From NCBI GenBank assembly GCA_948470475.1, contig OX419337.1:31682372-31746371 (forward strand): a stretch of 64,000 nt of DNA, read 5' to 3'. The notes under the pieces are model-generated. The model did no database searches and had not been told where the DNA came from. It saw only the letters and a list, made by a program, of their open reading frames with translations. Source of the stretch: Galaxea fascicularis (Eukaryota; Cnidaria; Anthozoa; Scleractinia; Euphylliidae). A program made the position numbers and the translations under genes. Shown here piece by piece: positions 60,442 to 64,000 of the stretch (positions are counted from its first letter, which is position 1; each line of letters opens with the position of its first letter).

Positions 60442-63400
60442 TTACACCTGAACTTGTCCATTTTTTAACCCCTTCAACAATTCCAAAACAGTTTTAACGT
60501 CATTACTCAGTGACACTACCTCTCTATTTAAGTTCGAAACCTGTTTGTCTAGTTTTTGAACCGTCTGTTTAGTATCCGCCAGATCACTTAGGAGGTCCGG
60601 CTCGGGGGATTTTAATATCATCTCCAGCTTTTCAATGGCTTCTTTGGTGCTACAAACATCTTTAAAAATTTCCTCTAAATTCCGAGTGGTTGTGTCTTCG
60701 CTGGTTAAACTGTCTTCTCTTTCATTCAGAATTATCCCTTTTTCTGTGCTGCCATTGCTTCCAGGCAACACCGGAAGTCTTAAACTTAGGTGAGGCTCGG
60801 AAAAACTCGTTCTTATCGGACGAGCCATTTGCCCCAATTCACTGCTCTCCGGCATTTCATCCTTTTCAATGCAATGCGTTGAATATGCCCCTGAAATACT
60901 GGGCTGGTTCAGGTTTGGAAATGGGCAAAAAGAAAATTCAAAACGGTTGACGTTGGCAAGCTCTTTAACTGAGGCACCCTCAATCGACTCGTCGTCAATT
61001 CTTTGTGAAGGATCACTTCGCTGCTCATCGTTGTCCAACCAGTTTTCGGAAGTAACAGTTAACTTGGACGAATATCCTTCGCTTTGTTCAAAACGATAAT
61101 CACTGCCGCTGAGGTTGGAGCCCTGCAGGTTATTTTCTCCGATAAGGTTCTCCACGTTTCTGAAAAAATCGTCGTTTTTGTCCTCAGAGTTGCACTCCGG
61201 GTCAGATTGAAGATGGCCACTTTTTCTGTCCGCGCAATTGCCATAGTTCATTCCATACATGTGACTCGCTAAGTCACAATCACAGGTGATCGCAGATTCA
61301 CGGACTGGAGGCACGAAGTCTTTGTAAGGGTTGTTTACGTTAGTTACAAGCGGTGCAAATATAGCTGGTGGTTGAATTACCGCCGAAACTTTTCTTCTTC
61401 TGGTTGAAGCCACGACTTTCTTGTTCAAAGAACCGCTTGAATCAGACGGACAATTAAATTCAGTTAAGGTTCGTCTGAGACCGCCATTCCGTTTTCTCCC
61501 ATCATGCTGTCCGTTTTTAAGGCTTCCTCCAGGACTACCTGTTAATCTTGATTCAGAAAGGGTCTTAGAACGACTATCTCGTGGACGATTATCTTCTTGG
61601 GACAGGAACTTACTGGAACTATCAGTAGAATTTTCTCGGTTAACCCTGGCGATCCCCGAGTAGTTGCCAGATGGAATTCCCTTGGGGCCTTCGTATGGAT
61701 TGTCTTGCTCACTTAGGCTATCACTGAAACCGTCTCTAAATGGTAGCTCCGAAAAGCCGTCTCTGGCACTTCCACGCACGCTCTCTACGGGTGACGTAAG
61801 AATATCGTGGACAGGACTTCTGTGTAAGCTGCTGTGGGTAGGTGATGAAGAGAAGCGGGATCGTTTAGGAACATTATTCATGGTATCAAAATCTGTGTAC
61901 CCAAGGCGAGGCGGTTCTTCACATAGTCCTTTCGTAATGGTATCACCTCCGTCATACTTTTTCCTTATTAAATCTCCTTCATGATCAATCTCAACTAAGT
62001 TATCATTGTTTGCATTCTCAGAAATGTCATCTAGAGTGTCCAATGGGTAAGGGTACTTTTTATCAATGTCGTCCTGATCACAGGTTAAGTAAAGATGTTT
62101 AGAAAAATCACTGCTGTATTTCTTTGCAAATGGTGGTGAGTCGGTACCAATAGACTGAACATCATCAGATGTATTTGCAAATGAAGTTTTCTCTGTGAGA
62201 AGTTTATCATATTCGTCATGTTCTACCTCCTCGGCGATCTCATCTAACACAGACACTCCAGGTTCCTTGTTTAAGCTTTTCATTTCGTAACTTTCATAAC
62301 CATTCAAATCAAGTGTTAGATTTGTACCAGTTTTCAGTGCAAGGTTCTCTTGATCCCAGTCGAGGCTTGGATCGGAAAGCGGTTCACTGGAAGATTTCTC
62401 TTCTGGCGGAGAGTCCAGTTTATTGTTCGTTGATTCAGCGTTGACGTCCACTGCAAGTTGACGAGTCAACAATTTCGGAGATTGAGACGACGAATCGTTT
62501 TCTTCCTCGGAAGACAACACTGGGAGAATTTCTTTTTCAGTGCAATTTGCCCGCTTTTTCCAGTCCGCTGCTTCATTCGTCTTCAGTCCACGCCACGATT
62601 CTGAAGACCTGAGATGATTGGCTTTCCCGTAGATTTGTCCTGGCCTCCTGTTAAGTCGTGATGAGTTGCCATAGCAATGGTTTGATTGAAGAGCGTGGTT
62701 CACATGGTTGTAGCCTCCGTCGACCGCGTTTATATCTGTTTCTTCATCCTCTTCCTCTTCATCTTCTGAAATGGAATCCAGGCCTCCTCTGCGCCAGATG
62801 GCCCGCTAGAGGAATGGGGATAATGATTTTATATGGTTAATGATACTTTAAAATGAAATTTTGAGACAATAAGGCGTCACTGTTCACTAAGACTATTCGT
62901 TAATCACAAGCCATCACGCGTATGTCTAGAAATGATGAAATCTTCGGCATTTCTGACTGGATGAGTGTTTCTATATTGTGGAAATGGTTTACTTCAACGA
63001 ATTAAAAGATTTATTGAAGTGAAAACCTTTTCAAAATCACCACATCTCCAAGGGGTCTGAAGGTCTATTTGCCTATATGTCTATATGACGAACACGCGTT
63101 AGCTTTCTGCAACTGCTTTTCCCGCCACCACTGACAATGCGTTTGTTTTCTGTAAATTTATTAGGAAATCGTTTAAAGCTTTTTTCGGAACCGCTTCCCC
63201 ACTAGCCTTTCTGATAACAAAGCAACAAACTGGCGATGTCATTATGTTGGTTTACTGACGTATAGTTAAGGTGGTTTCGTGCTCTTTTGTTGGAAGGGGT
63301 GGAGAGGTTGGGTTTATTGAGGAAGTAGCTAGTAGCAGAGTTCTGCTTAATTTAGTTTAACGCACCATTACTTTGTTACTACCTAAGATGACAAAAAAAA

Positions 63401-63884
63401 TTGGTTGCAGTATGAATAGTGGCCGACGTTTTCGTGCCGCACCAGCAGTGGAGATTGAAGATGCCGAAACTCAAATTATATTTTCTTTCTATCACTAGAA
63501 ATCACTTTCCATTTGCATGAACTGTCTGCTTTAAGAACGATTTCGTGTCTGAATACAACGATCAACGATCGAACCACTGGTAACGTCCCCTAACGTGACA
63601 ACGTCCTTTTTAAACTGGATTCTGTACGGATGAAGCAACAAACTATCTAATGAAGAATTTTAGAGCGGGAAAACGTTATATTACCTCGCTCGCTCCTAAA
63701 TCGTATGTTAGCTCAAGATTCTCGGAAAACTTGAAGGCGAAGTCTTGGTAGAAATGTAGGACATTCTGTAGACGCTCCCGAGAGATGAAGTAAACGTCAC
63801 AATACGTCAGCGCCCTGACGTCACCATTAGCACGTTTTGCAGGAGTCTTGCGTGAGATGTCTTCCCCAAAAAGATCACCCTTTC
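60442..63884 (-). CDS. ERG-type (KCNH) potassium channel, last two exons, 5' part outside window
   Basis: Exon 63884-63685 (acceptor TTCTAG, donor GTAATA) encodes the end of the cyclic-nucleotide-binding-like domain and linker: KGDLFGEDI, NGDVRALTYCDVYFISRERL and VLHFYQDFAFKFSENLELTY. This closely matches the ERG (KCNH2/6/7) branch of voltage-gated potassium channels. Exon 62805-60442 continues in frame (RAIWRRGGLDSIS, then an acidic run) for 787 residues plus stop. The tail is mostly low-complexity Ser/Asp/Glu-rich, presumably disordered, with an RRRK patch. It ends in a predicted coiled coil of about 70 residues (heptads around LDKQVSNLNREVVSLSNDV), the usual place for KCNH tetramerisation. 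It is far longer than the vertebrate ERG tail. PAS domain and membrane helices must lie to the right of 64000. A short intron (62806-63684) holds nothing notable. Confidence 0.88.
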
Positions 63885-64000
63885 CTAGAACGATAGCAAG
63901 GTTTTAGCAATCATTTACCACAACTTTGTAAGCCGCAATCCTTTCCTCAATTTAAATAATCACAATGCCTTGGCGAAATGGCTTGATGTTGCTATGACAA

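Overview
The window looks like nuclear DNA of an animal, most likely an anthozoan cnidarian and probably a stony coral. Genes are split into short exons with GT/AG introns, and the sequence is AT-rich. It is packed with short inverted-repeat elements, SINE-like tRNA derivatives and a Penelope-like retroelement fragment. A receptor gene has the architecture known from sea anemones. The species call is inference; nothing in the window names it.

Five protein-coding loci are supported. (1) 532-3117, minus: a RING / coiled-coil / NHL (TRIM-type) gene that looks broken. It has a 5-nt frameshift after the RING domain, in-frame stops before the NHL part, and an 862-bp foldback-type transposon with a perfect 9-bp target duplication inside the coding sequence. 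(2) 11790-26269, minus: an apparently intact leucine-rich-repeat GPCR of the glycoprotein hormone receptor type. I rebuilt eight exons, mostly 66-72 nt LRR exons in a constant phase, that join in frame to 916 residues. (3) 35945-43964, minus: a complete six-exon TYW5 gene (tRNA wybutosine hydroxylase, JmjC), 336 residues. (4) 48652-53835, plus: a GT4-type glycosyltransferase exon followed 3.8 kb later by a phase-matched death-domain exon, which together read as a 474-residue fusion. (5) 60442 to beyond 63884, minus: the last two exons of an ERG-type (KCNH) potassium channel with an exceptionally long cytoplasmic tail. Its 5' part lies outside the window.

The rest is repeat-rich intergenic and intronic DNA. 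At least 15 distinct inverted-repeat (MITE or foldback) insertions can be delimited, some flanked by plausible target duplications (9 bp, TAA, TTAA). Others are a Penelope-like 3' fragment with GIY-YIG domain and inverted terminal repeats, two hammerhead-ribozyme-like motifs, three tRNA-like SINE relics, a 450-bp trinucleotide array, a pentanucleotide array and two decayed minisatellites. The genes do not form a pathway: hormone-like signalling, tRNA modification, possible innate immunity and ion transport simply sit next to each other.

Most novel candidates: the glycosyltransferase-death-domain fusion, the foldback element disrupting the TRIM gene, and the hammerhead-like motifs in Penelope-type sequence.
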